64,000 nt of DNA from Natronoglycomyces albus (lineage in GTDB: Bacteria > Actinomycetota > Actinomycetes > Mycobacteriales > Micromonosporaceae). Where the stretch lies: positions 3,873,851 to 3,937,850 of the forward strand of contig NZ_CP070496.1 in NCBI RefSeq assembly GCF_016925535.1, given 5' to 3'. The notes under the pieces are model-generated. The model was not told where the DNA came from. It did not search any database and worked only from the letters and a program-made list of their open reading frames with translations. The translations under genes were made by a program, and so were the position numbers. Of the stretch, positions 45,320 to 54,954 are shown piece after piece; positions within the stretch are counted from its first letter, which is position 1, and the number at the start of each line of letters is the position of its first letter.

Positions 45320-46888
45320 ATGACCGACGTAGATGTCCCATCCACTGGCGACCTTCTGGCCGACCGTTACCGCCTCGACGAACCGGTCAACGTCGACACC
45401 GACGGGCGAGAAGTCTGGCGCGGACTCGACGTCCTGCTTAACCGCAAGGTGGCCGTCGTCATCAACACGCCCGGTGGTTCGGAGGCCGCACCGATGATGG
45501 AGGCGGCCGTGGCCACCTCACGCATCGGACACGCCTCATTGGTCGACGTCTACGACGCGGTCGATGAAGGTCGGTTGGCCTATGTGGTGCGCGAATGGGT
45601 CGAGGGACAATCGCTGCGCGAAATCCTGGAACACGGCCCGCTGGACGGGCAACAGGCGCGCGACATTCTCTCTAGCGTGGCCGGGGCCGTGGCCGCCGTG
45701 CATGCCCAAGGCATCTCTCACAGCAACATTCACCCGGGAACGATTCTGTTCTCCGAGGACGACCGCGTCATGGTCACCGAGCCGCGCTCGAAGCGCGCCG
45801 GGGAGAAGGCCGACGACGTGCGTGCCATTGGCGCGACCCTCTATGCCTGTGTGACTGGGCAGTGGCCGCACAACGTGCCCGGTTCCGAAGGACTACCGGT
45901 AGCCGATCCCGACGAGTCGACCGGCGAGGTACGGCCGCCCAAGCAGTTGCGGTCGGGTTTGCCGCAAGGGCTGAATTCGCTGGTCATGAGCCTTCTAGCT
46001 GCCGAGCCATACCCCAGCACCGCCTCTGAGCTGGCCGCGGAGTTGCGTAAAGACGCCAACCAGTTGGCCGCGGACACGACCTTTCACAGTGCCGCGCACG
46101 ACACCGTCGCCGCAGGTGGTTCGGTCGCGCTCGACGCCACTAGCCCCGATCTGCCCCCGCAACGCACCGATACTGCGGAGTCTCTCCTCATTGCCGAGGG
46201 CAAGCCGGGCGAGAAACGCCAGGAGGACGCCCCGGCCGGGATGCGCCGGCTGGCGATGGTCGCCGCCGCGATCGCTGGAGTCGCCCTCGTGGGCGTGCTT
46301 GCCAGCGCCGTCATCACGCAAGGCGGTGGGGCCGACCCCGATAATGCCGGGTTGGTCGGTACCGACGATGACGATGGGGAGTCCGAGGAGGAGGAGCAGA
46401 CCTCCGTGCCCGAACGGCTAGAGCTGGACGCGGCGCAGATTCGCATTGTGGATCCGCCTGATTCCAGCCGTTCGGAGTTGCAGGGCACCGAATTTCTTAT
46501 CGACAATGATTCGTCGACGGGCTGGTCTACCCAGACGTATTACAATCACGCCAATTTCGGGAACTTGAAGCCAGGCATGGGCATTTTGATGGATTTGCGC
46601 TCTGAGCAGGAGATCGCCTCGGTGCGGCTGCACATGACCGAGCCTGGGGCGACTGTGGGTTTGCGGGCCGGGGATGTCGATCCGGGCAGTTCGGAGTCGG
46701 GCGATCAGCAGATCGCCGACAATTACACCGAGGTGGTCGCGCCCATCGCGAACGTTGATGCGAACCTGGAACTGACCTTGGAGGAGTCCGTTACCACCCA
46801 GTACTTGATGGTGTGGATCACGGAGCTTCCACCGGTTTCAGGAGGATATAAACTGACGGTGAGTGATATCAACGTGTACGTGCGATAG
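45320..46888 (+). CDS. pseudokinase-membrane protein with discoidin-like domain
   Basis: A 522-residue protein. Residues about 12-245 have a Ser/Thr-kinase fold, but the glycine-rich loop is degenerate, the HRD loop reads SHSNIHPGTILF and the DFG position reads VTEPRSK, so catalysis is unlikely. A membrane helix follows (about 308-330: MVAAAIAGVALVGVLASAVI), then an acidic linker and an external domain (about 375-522) with WSTQTYYN and jelly-roll features of F5/8-type C domains. It matches the C-terminal extension of mycobacterial MviN, which recruits the FHA protein FhaA after phosphorylation. It probably scaffolds cell wall synthesis beside MurJ. Confidence 0.82.
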   Translation: MTDVDVPSTGDLLADRYRLDEPVNVDTDGREVWRGLDVLLNRKVAVVINTPGGSEAAPMMEAAVATSRIGHASLVDVYDAVDEGRLAYVVREWVEGQSLREILEHGPLDGQQARDILSSVAGAVAAVHAQGISHSNIHPGTILFSEDDRVMVTEPRSKRAGEKADDVRAIGATLYACVTGQWPHNVPGSEGLPVADPDESTGEVRPPKQLRSGLPQGLNSLVMSLLAAEPYPSTASELAAELRKDANQLAADTTFHSAAHDTVAAGGSVALDATSPDLPPQRTDTAESLLIAEGKPGEKRQEDAPAGMRRLAMVAAAIAGVALVGVLASAVITQGGGADPDNAGLVGTDDDDGESEEEEQTSVPERLELDAAQIRIVDPPDSSRSELQGTEFLIDNDSSTGWSTQTYYNHANFGNLKPGMGILMDLRSEQEIASVRLHMTEPGATVGLRAGDVDPGSSESGDQQIADNYTEVVAPIANVDANLELTLEESVTTQYLMVWITELPPVSGGYKLTVSDINVYVR

Positions 46889-46904
46889 GACGTTGACTCC
46901 GAAT

Positions 46905-47627
46905 ATGCCCAAGCCCACCCCTAACTGGACCAGCGACGACTCTGGCGAGCCCACTGACGCGGAGTTGTTGCGGCGTCATGTCGACGGTGATTCTGAGGCC
47001 TTTGGCATTTTGTTCTCTCGTCACCGCACTCGGCTGTGGGCGGTCGCCGTTCGTACTATTGGCGATGGCGAGGAAGCCGCCGACGCGCTCCAGGACGCCA
47101 TGGTCAAGGCGTATAGGGCCGCCTCGTCGTTTCGCGGGAAGTCAGCGGTGACCACCTGGCTGCATCGTATTGTGGTCAACGCGTGCTTGGACCGGTTGCG
47201 GCGCAATGCCGCCCGGCCTGCCGACGCTTTGCCCGAACACTTTGACATTCCTGATTCCCGCCCGACTCCGGCCGACTCGACGACTCATATGGTGGTGCGT
47301 GAGGCGCTGGCGACGTTGCCGTTTGATCAACGGGCGGTCTTGGTTTATATCGACATGCTTGGATATTCTGTCGCTGATACCGCCCAGATATTGCAGGTCC
47401 GCGCCGGGACGGTCAAATCACGAGCCGCCCGCGCGCGCAAGCGCCTTGCGTCACAGTTGGCAGAGCTGGGGAACCGGGAAGGGTTCTCGCGCGTCTCACC
47501 TACAGATGATGCCGCTTTGGGCGCGCCCAGAACCGGGCAGACGGACACCGAGAACGGCGCCGCCGGGCCTCCAGGTGAGGTCGCCAGCGGCACAAGCGAG
47601 GTGCGGAAGGAGGGGAAGCGACCGTGA
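46905..47627 (+). CDS. sigM: ECF sigma factor SigM
   Basis: A 240-residue ECF RNA polymerase sigma factor. Region 2 runs from LFSRHRTRLWAVAVRTIGD to DALQDAMVKAYRAASSFRG, then WLHRIVVNACLDRLRR (about 25-105). Region 4 has LPFDQRAVLVYIDMLGYSVA, then DTAQILQVRAGTVKSRAARA (about 133-182). The tail is disordered. The neighbours and order (murJ/pseudokinase, sigM, anti-sigma, trxB, trxA) match SigM of mycobacteria and Streptomyces. ATG 46905; an in-frame GTG at 46863 lies inside the upstream gene. The anti-sigma gene overlaps it in GTGA. Confidence 0.92.
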   Translation: MPKPTPNWTSDDSGEPTDAELLRRHVDGDSEAFGILFSRHRTRLWAVAVRTIGDGEEAADALQDAMVKAYRAASSFRGKSAVTTWLHRIVVNACLDRLRRNAARPADALPEHFDIPDSRPTPADSTTHMVVREALATLPFDQRAVLVYIDMLGYSVADTAQILQVRAGTVKSRAARARKRLASQLAELGNREGFSRVSPTDDAALGAPRTGQTDTENGAAGPPGEVASGTSEVRKEGKRP

Positions 47628-48424
47628 AACCTAACGAAGATCACCCAGCGCCCCGCCGTATGTCCTCACACCAGGTTGCGCAAATGTTGAGTGCGGCCTC
47701 GTCGGATTACGAGGAGTTGCCGCAGTCTCTCGAGCGCAGACTCGACACAGTGCTGGCCAACTTGCCTTCGGCAGAAACCCTTCACTCCGAGCGCCCTTCC
47801 TTGGCTCGCAGCTGGACCCGTCGCTTCCAGATTCCACGTTTCCGCTACGCGTTGGCTTCGGCCGCGACCGCTGTCGTCGTGACCGTGGGCGGCGTTTGGG
47901 TCGCCTCGCAGATCACTCAAACCGGCGATGTGGGCGATGAGCCGCCGACTATCGCCGGAGAGAGCCCGACCGATACCGAGGCGGGCACGCTGGATGAATC
48001 CGATGACGACATGGGCGCGTTCAGCGATCCCGAGGATGGGGTGTGGGATGGGCAGGAAGAGACCGAGACCCGTCCGTTGCCACCGTCTGAGTCGGCCTTG
48101 GAGACGCACACCTCTGGTGAGAACTACTCGCCCGAGGATGATCTCGCGGCCGCACTGCGCGACCTGGTGGACGTTGACGAACCGGCGAACGTGCCCGATG
48201 ACCTTCGTGGCCTCTACACCAACGGCGACGAATGGGAACGCTGCCAGAGCGCTATCTTGCGCCACTACGACGCCATTCCGATCATGGCCGACTTCGCCCA
48301 GTTTGAAGACCAGCCCGCCGTGTTGGTCGCGCTGGTGGGCGAGTCGGGCGATTCGGTAGCCGTTTTGGGTCCTAACTGCGGTTTCCCCGATGTCGACGAG
48401 CTATTTTTGCAGCGGACACCTTAA
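47624..48424 (+). CDS. putative membrane anti-sigma factor (SigM partner)
   Basis: A 266-residue single-pass protein. The cytoplasmic N-terminus (1-~73) would bind SigM, the membrane helix is YALASAATAVVVTVGGVWVA (about 75-94) and the external part is acidic (about 95-190) with a small globular end containing two Cys residues (RCQSAI and GPNCGF). It starts at GTG, overlapping the sigM stop by 4 bp, the classical sigma/anti-sigma arrangement. Sequence similarity to known RsmM-type proteins is weak, so the role rests on position and topology. Confidence 0.78.
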   Translation: MKPNEDHPAPRRMSSHQVAQMLSAASSDYEELPQSLERRLDTVLANLPSAETLHSERPSLARSWTRRFQIPRFRYALASAATAVVVTVGGVWVASQITQTGDVGDEPPTIAGESPTDTEAGTLDESDDDMGAFSDPEDGVWDGQEETETRPLPPSESALETHTSGENYSPEDDLAAALRDLVDVDEPANVPDDLRGLYTNGDEWERCQSAILRHYDAIPIMADFAQFEDQPAVLVALVGESGDSVAVLGPNCGFPDVDELFLQRTP

Positions 48425-48551
48425 GTTCCCTCCTAGACGCATGCGTACGCATGCCCCAGTCCGGACCTCTCGAAACATGTGTTTCATAGGGTGGGAAAGG
48501 TGCTCGGGCCCACACGCTGTGACCAGATACGGCCGCTCCTGGTGTCGTTGA

Positions 48552-48580
48552 GGGAATGTTTGCTCTTTACGATGGCGTTG
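48552..48580 (+). promoter_or_regulatory. candidate SigR/SigH-type promoter of trxB
   Basis: GGGAAT (48552-48557), 19 bases, then GTTG (48577-48580). This fits the GGGAAT...GTTG pattern of oxidative-stress ECF sigma factors known to drive trxBA in actinomycetes. The trxB start is 68 bp further. A consensus spacing of 18 would be better. Confidence 0.5.
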
Positions 48581-48647
48581 AAGGTGTCGTGACGTGCGTA
48601 AGCAACGTGACACACCCCGAGACAATGCGCGTTAGGAGCGAGGCGAA

Positions 48648-49577
48648 GTGAACGACGTACGCAAGGTCATCATCATCGGGTCGGGGCCGGCTGGCTATAC
48701 CGCCGCCCTGTACACGGCCCGAGCTGACCTCAAGCCACTGGTTTTCGAAGGTTCCCAGTTCGGTGGGGCTTTGATGACCACCACTGATGTGGAAAACTTC
48801 CCCGGCTTCCCTGACGGCATCATGGGCCCTGACCTCATGGACAACATGCGCAAGCAGTCCGAGCGGTTCGGTGCCGAGCTTGTCTCCGAGGATGTGACTC
48901 GGGTTGATCTCAAGGGCGACATCAAGCGCGTCTGGGTCGGCGAAACCGAGTACCAGGCTCACGCGGTGATTCTAGTCACGGGGTCGGCTTGGCGTCCTCT
49001 GGGAGTGCCCGGTGAACAGGAACTGCTCGGCCGTGGAGTCTCCTCTTGCGCGACCTGTGACGGTTTCTTCTTCAAGGGTCAAAACATCGCCGTGGTCGGT
49101 GGTGGTGACTCCGCGATGGAAGAGGCCACGTTCCTCACCAAGTTTGCCGATCAGGTGACAATCCTGCATCGCCGCGAAGAGTTCCGCGCCTCGAAGATCA
49201 TGGCCGACCGCGCCTTGGAGAACCCGAAGATCAAGGTGGAGTGGAACACCGTGGTCGAAAAGGTCGAAGGTGACAACAAGGTCGAATCGTTGTTGGTCCA
49301 AGACACCAAGACTGGGCAACAACGCAAGCTGGACGTCACCGGGCTGTTCATCGCCATTGGTCACGACCCCCGTTCGGAGCTGTTCCGCGATCAGGTCGAC
49401 ACCGACGAAGATGGCTATGTGCTCGTTTCCGCGCCCAGCACTCGTACCAGCCTGCCGGGCGTTTTCGCCGCTGGCGACCTGGTAGATCACCAGTATCGCC
49501 AGGCCATCACGGCAGCCGGCACTGGTTGCTCCGCAGCGCTCGACGCCGAACGTTACGTCGCCGACCTGGGATTGTAA
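48648..49577 (+). CDS. trxB: thioredoxin reductase
   Basis: A 309-residue low-molecular-weight thioredoxin reductase. The FAD motif is [16 protein letters not shown] (about 12-27), the redox pair is CATCDGFF (about 134-141), the NADPH motif [13 protein letters not shown], and the C-terminal [17 protein letters not shown]. It transfers electrons from NADPH to TrxA, encoded 256 bp downstream. GTG 48648 is preceded by GAGGCGAA. Confidence 0.97.
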   Translation: MNDVRKVIIIGSGPAGYTAALYTARADLKPLVFEGSQFGGALMTTTDVENFPGFPDGIMGPDLMDNMRKQSERFGAELVSEDVTRVDLKGDIKRVWVGETEYQAHAVILVTGSAWRPLGVPGEQELLGRGVSSCATCDGFFFKGQNIAVVGGGDSAMEEATFLTKFADQVTILHRREEFRASKIMADRALENPKIKVEWNTVVEKVEGDNKVESLLVQDTKTGQQRKLDVTGLFIAIGHDPRSELFRDQVDTDEDGYVLVSAPSTRTSLPGVFAAGDLVDHQYRQAITAAGTGCSAALDAERYVADLGL

Positions 49578-49833
49578 CGACCATCAGGCCGCTGGAGCCT
49601 CGGCGACACCTCGGTTGCGCACTGCCGCTGAGGCGCAGATGAGCTCGGGGCCACCTCATGTGGTCCACAGATGGCCGCATCGAGGCTAAAGACTTCCGTT
49701 GATACGCGGTGTATCGACGAAACACCGATGGGGAGAGCGTTAGTCAGACTTCCCGGCGGCGCTCGCGTCGCCCAGGGCAGTCGAACCGATCGACTCTCAC
49801 CCTCAACCAGACACATCTAGTAGGAGGAGCGCG

Positions 49834-50151
49834 ATGAGCGCAATCGCAGACGTAACCGATGCCAACTTCGAGACCGAGGTTTTGGGCTCCGATGTGCCGG
49901 TGCTAGTGGACTTTTGGGCCGACTGGTGCGGGCCGTGCAAGAAGGTCGCCCCCGTGCTCACCGAGCTCGCGAGCGAGCTGGGCGACAAGGTCGCCATCCG
50001 CAAGCTGGACATCGACGCCAACCCCGAAATGGTTCGCAAGTACCAGGTGATGAGCGTGCCGACCATGATCCTGTTCAAGAACGGTGAACCGGCCGACCAA
50101 ATCGTGGGTGCGCAGCCAAAGGCCGCCATCAAGGCCGTGCTGGAGAAGTAA
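49834..50151 (+). CDS. trxA: thioredoxin
   Basis: A 105-residue thioredoxin. The active site is WADWCGPCKK (about 28-37), and the cis-Pro is in VPTMILFKNG (about 73-82). It has AGGAGG upstream of ATG 49834. It is reduced by TrxB. A perfect 20-bp terminator follows. Confidence 0.98.
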   Translation: MSAIADVTDANFETEVLGSDVPVLVDFWADWCGPCKKVAPVLTELASELGDKVAIRKLDIDANPEMVRKYQVMSVPTMILFKNGEPADQIVGAQPKAAIKAVLEK

Positions 50152-50160
50152 GACTTCGGC

Positions 50161-50205
50161 ATAGAGGTGGGCCGCAACGTGTGAAACGTTGCGGCCCACC
50201 TCTAT
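50161..50205. terminator. perfect terminator after trxA
   Basis: 20-bp perfect inverted repeat (50161-50180 and 50186-50205) with loop GTGAA. It separates trxA from the convergent GNAT gene and can serve both. Confidence 0.88.
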
Positions 50206-50255
50206 GTCACAGTCATGGGCGTTGGCCGTTGAGTCACCGGAGGCCTTCCCGGCTA

Positions 50256-50900
50256 TCAGCGCGAACGCACTTCTTCGAGCAGCGCGTGCAGGAAGCTATC
50301 GATGTTCTCCATCTCGAGGTCGATCTCCGGCTCACTCACGGCGCTGCCCGCACTACGTTCGCTACCGCTCTTGAGCTCCAACCGCAAACGCGGGTAGTGC
50401 CGGTCAGGGCATACCGTCTTAAAGCCGACGGAACGACAGAAATCTGCGGGGATGAGGCAGGCGTCGGGTTCTCCTTTGGCGTCGGCGAAGGCCTCAATGG
50501 CGCGGATGCCACGGCGATTCAGATCCTGCGCCACTGTCTGCACGAGGGCTCGGCCAATCCCTTTGCCTCGGTACAGGGGGCTTACGTGTGCCGTCATCAA
50601 TAGGGCCGCGTCGGCAGAGGCCGGACCCGAAGGGAATTCCTTGGCACGGGGCACCACACTAGGCGAGGCATACACGACATAACCTGCCACGGTCTTGTCG
50701 TCGTAGGCGATCCGGCCACAGCTACCCCACTCCAGCAGCGTGTGAGACAGCCACGCTTCCTTCTCCAAACCGGGATCACCGATGCTTTCGGCCGTATCGG
50801 CACACCGAGGAGACAACTCCCAGAAGACGCAACTACGGCAGCGCTTGGGGAGCGCGTCCAAAGTGTCCAGATTGAGACTCACCATCTCCGAATGCATCAC
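50256..50900 (-). CDS. GNAT acetyltransferase with Cys-rich N-terminus
   Basis: A 214-residue GNAT. It begins with CRSCVFWE (about 21-28), a C-x-x-C pair then W-E found in a set of actinobacterial GNATs. The acetyl-CoA loop is TAHVSPLYRGKGIGRALV (about 103-120). A second Cys in FCRSVGFK may matter. The tail is acidic. Similar GNATs occur near trxA and parB in Streptomyces. The start is GTG 50900 or ATG 50897; the Shine-Dalgarno does not decide. Confidence 0.82.
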   Translation of the reverse strand: MMHSEMVSLNLDTLDALPKRCRSCVFWELSPRCADTAESIGDPGLEKEAWLSHTLLEWGSCGRIAYDDKTVAGYVVYASPSVVPRAKEFPSGPASADAALLMTAHVSPLYRGKGIGRALVQTVAQDLNRRGIRAIEAFADAKGEPDACLIPADFCRSVGFKTVCPDRHYPRLRLELKSGSERSAGSAVSEPEIDLEMENIDSFLHALLEEVRSR

Positions 50901-51312
50901 TCCAGATTACGTTGATCAGCTCACAAGTGGGGGTCAACACGCGCCATTTCTTTTGCCGCAGGCGTGGGTCATATTTCCGACATTGACAAATACCCAACCA
51001 CGAATAAAGGCAGGCCCTCATGAGTAAAGAAAGGCGAGAAATGCCCGTTGCCTACGCTCCCACCGATCAACGCCGCGGGGGCCACATAATCGCAGAAAGT
51101 CTAATTTCGGGCCCGCTCGGAGCGGAACTTTGACCTCAAATCCGGTCGACGTGATTGACGTCGACACGTAAGGTAACGGGCACATCTGGCGCGTACAGTT
51201 AAGCGAAGTTGCCAGCATGAGCAGGCATATCTACCGCGACCGTGGTCAAAATGCGCACCCAAGCACCGACGCCACCAGCTCACGGCCGCATCCTGGATGG
51301 GAGGGAAGACGC
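50901..51312. other. divergent GNAT / aminotransferase spacer
   Basis: A 412-bp divergent spacer with promoters for the GNAT and the aminotransferase. No repeat or RNA is supported. Confidence 0.4.
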
Positions 51313-52608
51313 GTGTCCGGCACAACTCTCGATGATTTCACCGGTCGATACGCACAGCGTATTCACGGCATGGCCCAGTCCGAGATCCGCGCGCTTTTCT
51401 CTGTCGCATCCCGCCCCGAGGTTGTCTCGCTCGCAGGCGGTAATCCCTACACCGCGGCACTGCCCATGGACGAGCTCAGCTCCATGTTCCACGATCTGTT
51501 GCACACCAGCGGGCCCCAGTCACTGATGTATTGCCCCGGCCAGGGAAACCCCCGGCTGCGAGAACTCCTCAGCGAGCTGATGTCTGAATCCGGAATCGAC
51601 TCCTCCCCCGACGACATCACCATCACCACTGGGGCCCAGCAAGGCCTCGACCTCATTGCCCGTGTGTTCCTCGACCCTGGCGACATTGTGCTTGCCGAAG
51701 GGCCGACCTACGTGGGTGCGCTCGGCGTCTTCCAAGCCGCTCAGGCGGATGTTCGACACCTTCCCATGGACGAGGACGGCCTGCTCCCCGATGCCCTGCG
51801 AGAGACGCTCGCCCAGTTGGACCGCCTGGGCCGCAGCGCCAAATTTCTCTACCTGGTCCCCACTTATCAAAACCCGGCCGGGGTGACACTGAGCGAAGAA
51901 CGTCGCGACGAAGTCGTGGCCATTTGCCACGACCATGGGTTGCTGATCGTCGAGGACGACCCGTACTCTCAGCTGACGTTCGACTCCACCGATCCGACTT
52001 GCTCTCCCGCTGTGGAGCCACTGACGCCCGCTAGCGGCACGGCGCGGCCACCCGCTCCCCTGCGCGCCCGCACTGACTGGGGCATCATCTACGTGGGAAC
52101 CCTGTCGAAGATCTTCGCCGCTGGCCTTCGGCTCGGTTGGGTGCTGGCTCCCCCAGCCGTGCGCGACAAACTCGTACTCGCCGCCGAAGCCTCCATCCTG
52201 TGCCCCTCCGCGTTCACACAAGAGGCCGCCGTCCGATTCTTCACCACGATGGCCTGGCGCGAACAGATCAAGTCCTTTATCGCCATCTACCAAGAGCGGC
52301 GTGACACGCTACTGAATTCACTCTCAGCCCACATGGACCAAGGAGTCACCTGGACCAAGCCAGGAGGCGGCATGTTCGTATGGGCGCAGTTGCCCGAGGG
52401 GCTCAACTCCAAGACGATGCTGCCGCGCGCGCTTAACGAACGGGTCGCCTACGTGCCGGGAACCGGATTCTTCGCAGACGGGGGCGGGCAGGCTCAGATG
52501 CGGCTCAATTTCTCATTCCCCTCTGCGGAGGAAATTCAGGAGGGCGTGCGGCGCTTGGCCGGAGTCATCTCCGAAGAAATGGCCTTGCGTGCCTCCTTCG
52601 ACCGCTAG
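51313..52608 (+). CDS. class I PLP-dependent aminotransferase (MocR/KAT-like)
   Basis: A 431-residue fold-type I aminotransferase, similar to the enzyme half of MocR proteins and to 2-aminoadipate/kynurenine-type transaminases. It has ITTGAQQGLDLIARVFLDPG (about 98-117), VPTYQNPAGVTLS (about 183-195), EDDPYSQLTFD and the PLP lysine in GTLSKIFAAGLRLGW (about 262-276). There is no N-terminal HTH. GTG 51313 has GGAGG eight bases upstream; the open frame extends to 51217 without protein character. Amino donor and acceptor are unknown. Confidence 0.85.
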   Translation: MSGTTLDDFTGRYAQRIHGMAQSEIRALFSVASRPEVVSLAGGNPYTAALPMDELSSMFHDLLHTSGPQSLMYCPGQGNPRLRELLSELMSESGIDSSPDDITITTGAQQGLDLIARVFLDPGDIVLAEGPTYVGALGVFQAAQADVRHLPMDEDGLLPDALRETLAQLDRLGRSAKFLYLVPTYQNPAGVTLSEERRDEVVAICHDHGLLIVEDDPYSQLTFDSTDPTCSPAVEPLTPASGTARPPAPLRARTDWGIIYVGTLSKIFAAGLRLGWVLAPPAVRDKLVLAAEASILCPSAFTQEAAVRFFTTMAWREQIKSFIAIYQERRDTLLNSLSAHMDQGVTWTKPGGGMFVWAQLPEGLNSKTMLPRALNERVAYVPGTGFFADGGGQAQMRLNFSFPSAEEIQEGVRRLAGVISEEMALRASFDR

Positions 52609-52949
52609 TTGCTCCGGTGTCCTCCTCAGCGTTTGTTGGAGGCGCCGTAGCATCTAAGAGTCGGGACCGGTCGTGGTCGTGAAAAGATGCCCAGAGATGA
52701 TCAACGGTCGCCCGGGGCTATCAATCGCTCCCTGAGCCAGTTTGGGCCCAATGAGTCGGCTCTTGCCACCAGTTCGATGGCATCACGCGGTAGGCCAACC
52801 AGGGACGGCACGTGCCCATTGAATTCGCATGAGTGGCTTGGAGACGGTAGTCTCCTCACCGGGTACGTCGCGGTAGGGCGACGTCTCCCACGGTTGCGCC
52901 CAGACGGGAACAACCCGGTATCGATAGCGATGTAAAGGTGGTCAGTTCC
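52609..52949. other. aminotransferase / ddl spacer
   Basis: A 341-bp gap. It should hold the ddl promoter; AAAGG precedes GTG 52950. Nothing else is supported. Confidence 0.4.
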
Positions 52950-53927
52950 GTGAGCGACGCAGCAGCCACGACCGAAACCGACGCACTCGACGTCATGGTC
53001 ATCGCGGGCGGAATGTCATACGAGCGCGATATCTCCATGCGCTCGGGCCAACGCATTGCCTCGGCCCTGCAACGGCGCGGAGTCTCGTGCGAACTGCATG
53101 ACCTAGACAAGTCACTCTTGCACTCCATCCGCACCAACCCGCCCCAAGTGCTCTTTCCCGCCCTTCACGGTGCGGCGGGGGAAGATGGCTCGCTGCGGAA
53201 GATCCTCGAATTGCTCGACGTTCCATTCGTTGGGGCGACAGCCTCTGGTTCACGCCGCGCCTGGAACAAGGATTCGGCCAAAGACCTTCTGCGCCAAGCT
53301 AACTTGCCCACCCCCGACTGGATGGTGCTCTCGCAAACCGCGTTTTCCGACTATGGGGCCGCCGACCTTCTCGATAGCATTGTGGAGCGTTTCGGGCTGC
53401 CGCTAGCGGTGAAGCCCACCGCTGGTGGCTCCGGCCTTGGGGTGCACGTGGTCGAGAATGAAAGCGATTTTCCCGGTGCCATGATGGGTTGCTTCGCCTA
53501 CGGAGACAAGGCGCTTTTGGAAAAGTACGTAGCCGGACGCGATATCGCCGTAGCCGTAGTCGACTTGGGTGAAGGGCCCGAAGCGCTACCGGCGGTGGAA
53601 ATCGCTCCGCTGAGCGGAGTGTACGACTTCGTGGCTCGCTATAACGCCGGAGCTACCCGCTGGCATGTTCCCGCCCGCCTAGACAAGGCGCTCTCGCAGC
53701 AGGTGGCCGAACTGGCCATCGCCGCCCATGACGTGCTTGGGCTCCGCGATCTTTCCCGAGTGGACATGATGGTTTCCGACGATGGCCAGGTGCGGATTCT
53801 GGAAGTGAATGTTGCCCCCGGCATGACGGATACGTCCCTGTGGCCGATGGGCGTGGAGGCGGCGCAACGAGACTTTGCCGATGTGCTCGTGGCCTTGATC
53901 GAACAGGCGAAGCGGCGGCGGAGCTAG
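52950..53927 (+). CDS. ddl: D-alanine--D-alanine ligase
   Basis: A 325-residue ATP-grasp ligase producing D-Ala-D-Ala for peptidoglycan. Motifs: FPALHGAAGEDGSLRKILEL (about 70-89), KPTAGGSGLGV (about 156-166), ATP-grasp metal-binding EVNVAPGMTDTSLWP (about 286-300, usually EVNTLPGMT). GTG 52950 has a Shine-Dalgarno AAAGGTGG. It is in the segregation region, as in Streptomyces. A D-Ala/D-Lac specificity change cannot be excluded from the sequence alone. Confidence 0.88.
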   Translation: MSDAAATTETDALDVMVIAGGMSYERDISMRSGQRIASALQRRGVSCELHDLDKSLLHSIRTNPPQVLFPALHGAAGEDGSLRKILELLDVPFVGATASGSRRAWNKDSAKDLLRQANLPTPDWMVLSQTAFSDYGAADLLDSIVERFGLPLAVKPTAGGSGLGVHVVENESDFPGAMMGCFAYGDKALLEKYVAGRDIAVAVVDLGEGPEALPAVEIAPLSGVYDFVARYNAGATRWHVPARLDKALSQQVAELAIAAHDVLGLRDLSRVDMMVSDDGQVRILEVNVAPGMTDTSLWPMGVEAAQRDFADVLVALIEQAKRRRS

Positions 53928-53975
53928 CCGTCGATCACCAGCTATGGCGAATCAGCCTATCGAAGTATGACGGAA

Positions 53976-53991
53976 TGTTTCACGTGAAACG
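53976..53991. promoter_or_regulatory. parS site (one mismatch)
   Basis: TGTTTCACGTGAAACG, 15 of 16 matches to the ParB-binding parS consensus TGTTTCACGTGAAACA. Located between ddl and the HIT-like gene. Confidence 0.85.
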
Positions 53992-54031
53992 TCGATGCGC
54001 AATTCACGTTGCCGCGACCGCGTTGTGTGAG

Positions 54032-54063
54032 TTCCCGGAAGTTTCCCCCAAACCTTCCGGGAA
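54032..54063 (+). terminator. ddl terminator hairpin
   Basis: TTCCCGGAAG (54032-54041) pairs with CTTCCGGGAA (54054-54063) around a 12-base loop, about 105 bp after the ddl stop. Confidence 0.55.
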
Positions 54064-54217
54064 TCGGCTCTCCGCGCCCCGTTGTCTCAGCGAAAGAATC
54101 GGCGGGCGGTTAACAGCAAGCGGCGTGAGACGACGCCGTTCGGGCCCACACCGAAGTTCTCTTCGCTGGCAAGCCCGCCGCATTCACCTCGGCGGCCCCT
54201 AGTGGCGGCGCTAGAAA

Positions 54218-54823
54218 TTACTCGTCACCCATCCACGCACTGATGTAGTCCAGATCGAGCTTCCACTGCGCTTCGTCCACTGGAGGCAGGATCTCGTCCC
54301 ACATCGTCATGAAAGGTCCTCGCAATTGCAGGTATCCAGCCGGACGAGCCATGAACCACTGCTGGAGATGAGCAGAGCCGTCGCCCCAGCGCGTGATGTG
54401 GACTCGGGCGACGGAGTCGAGCGATCGAATCGCGCGCTCGAGCCGAACGGTGAGGACTCCTAGCTCCGCCGCGTGCATTGTCGACAGATCACCGATATCG
54501 AGGTGGGCTCGCGGTTCGAGGATCATGACAATTGGCAGGCCGCTGGGCTTGGGTGGGGTCTTCACCCGCCAACGTTCGTTTGCCCATAGGTACTCGGAGT
54601 CCGGAGTATGGCAGGCAGTGCAGTTGACGGAGTCTTCCCCTTTGCGGGGAGGTTCAATGTCGACCGGGTCGGCGATCTTCTTGATCCGCAGTTTGCCTTC
54701 AAACGGAAAAGCTGGCCACGTCACGAATTCCGGAAGGTCGTCAGAGGTGGCGGGATGTTTCTTAGGGGAGGTATTGGGTTCATCATTAGACGCTGTCACG
54801 TTCGGACAGTATCGCATCGACAT
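54218..54823 (-). CDS. HIT-like nucleotide hydrolase family protein
   Basis: A protein of about 201 residues resembling actinobacterial HIT-superfamily proteins, often annotated as diadenosine tetraphosphate hydrolases. A CTACHT pair (about 68-73) may bind zinc. The domain contains PIVMILEPRAHLDIGDL (about 95-111) and VHITRWGDGSAHLQQWFMAR (about 140-159), where His-x-x-x-W replaces the canonical His triad, so hydrolase activity is uncertain. The start is ATG 54823 or 54817, or TTG 54850; none has a strong Shine-Dalgarno. Confidence 0.68.
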   Translation of the reverse strand: MSMRYCPNVTASNDEPNTSPKKHPATSDDLPEFVTWPAFPFEGKLRIKKIADPVDIEPPRKGEDSVNCTACHTPDSEYLWANERWRVKTPPKPSGLPIVMILEPRAHLDIGDLSTMHAAELGVLTVRLERAIRSLDSVARVHITRWGDGSAHLQQWFMARPAGYLQLRGPFMTMWDEILPPVDEAQWKLDLDYISAWMGDE

Positions 54824-54954
54824 GCCCTGCACCAGAGGCAGGTCGTCCAACTATTTTTCGGTGCAAGCAACGCTTCGTCCGAGGCCGAAAACGCTGCCCG
54901 AGCCGTGCTTTCACACTCCAGCAGGCCCGACTGAGCTAGGTTCGCGCTCGGGCA

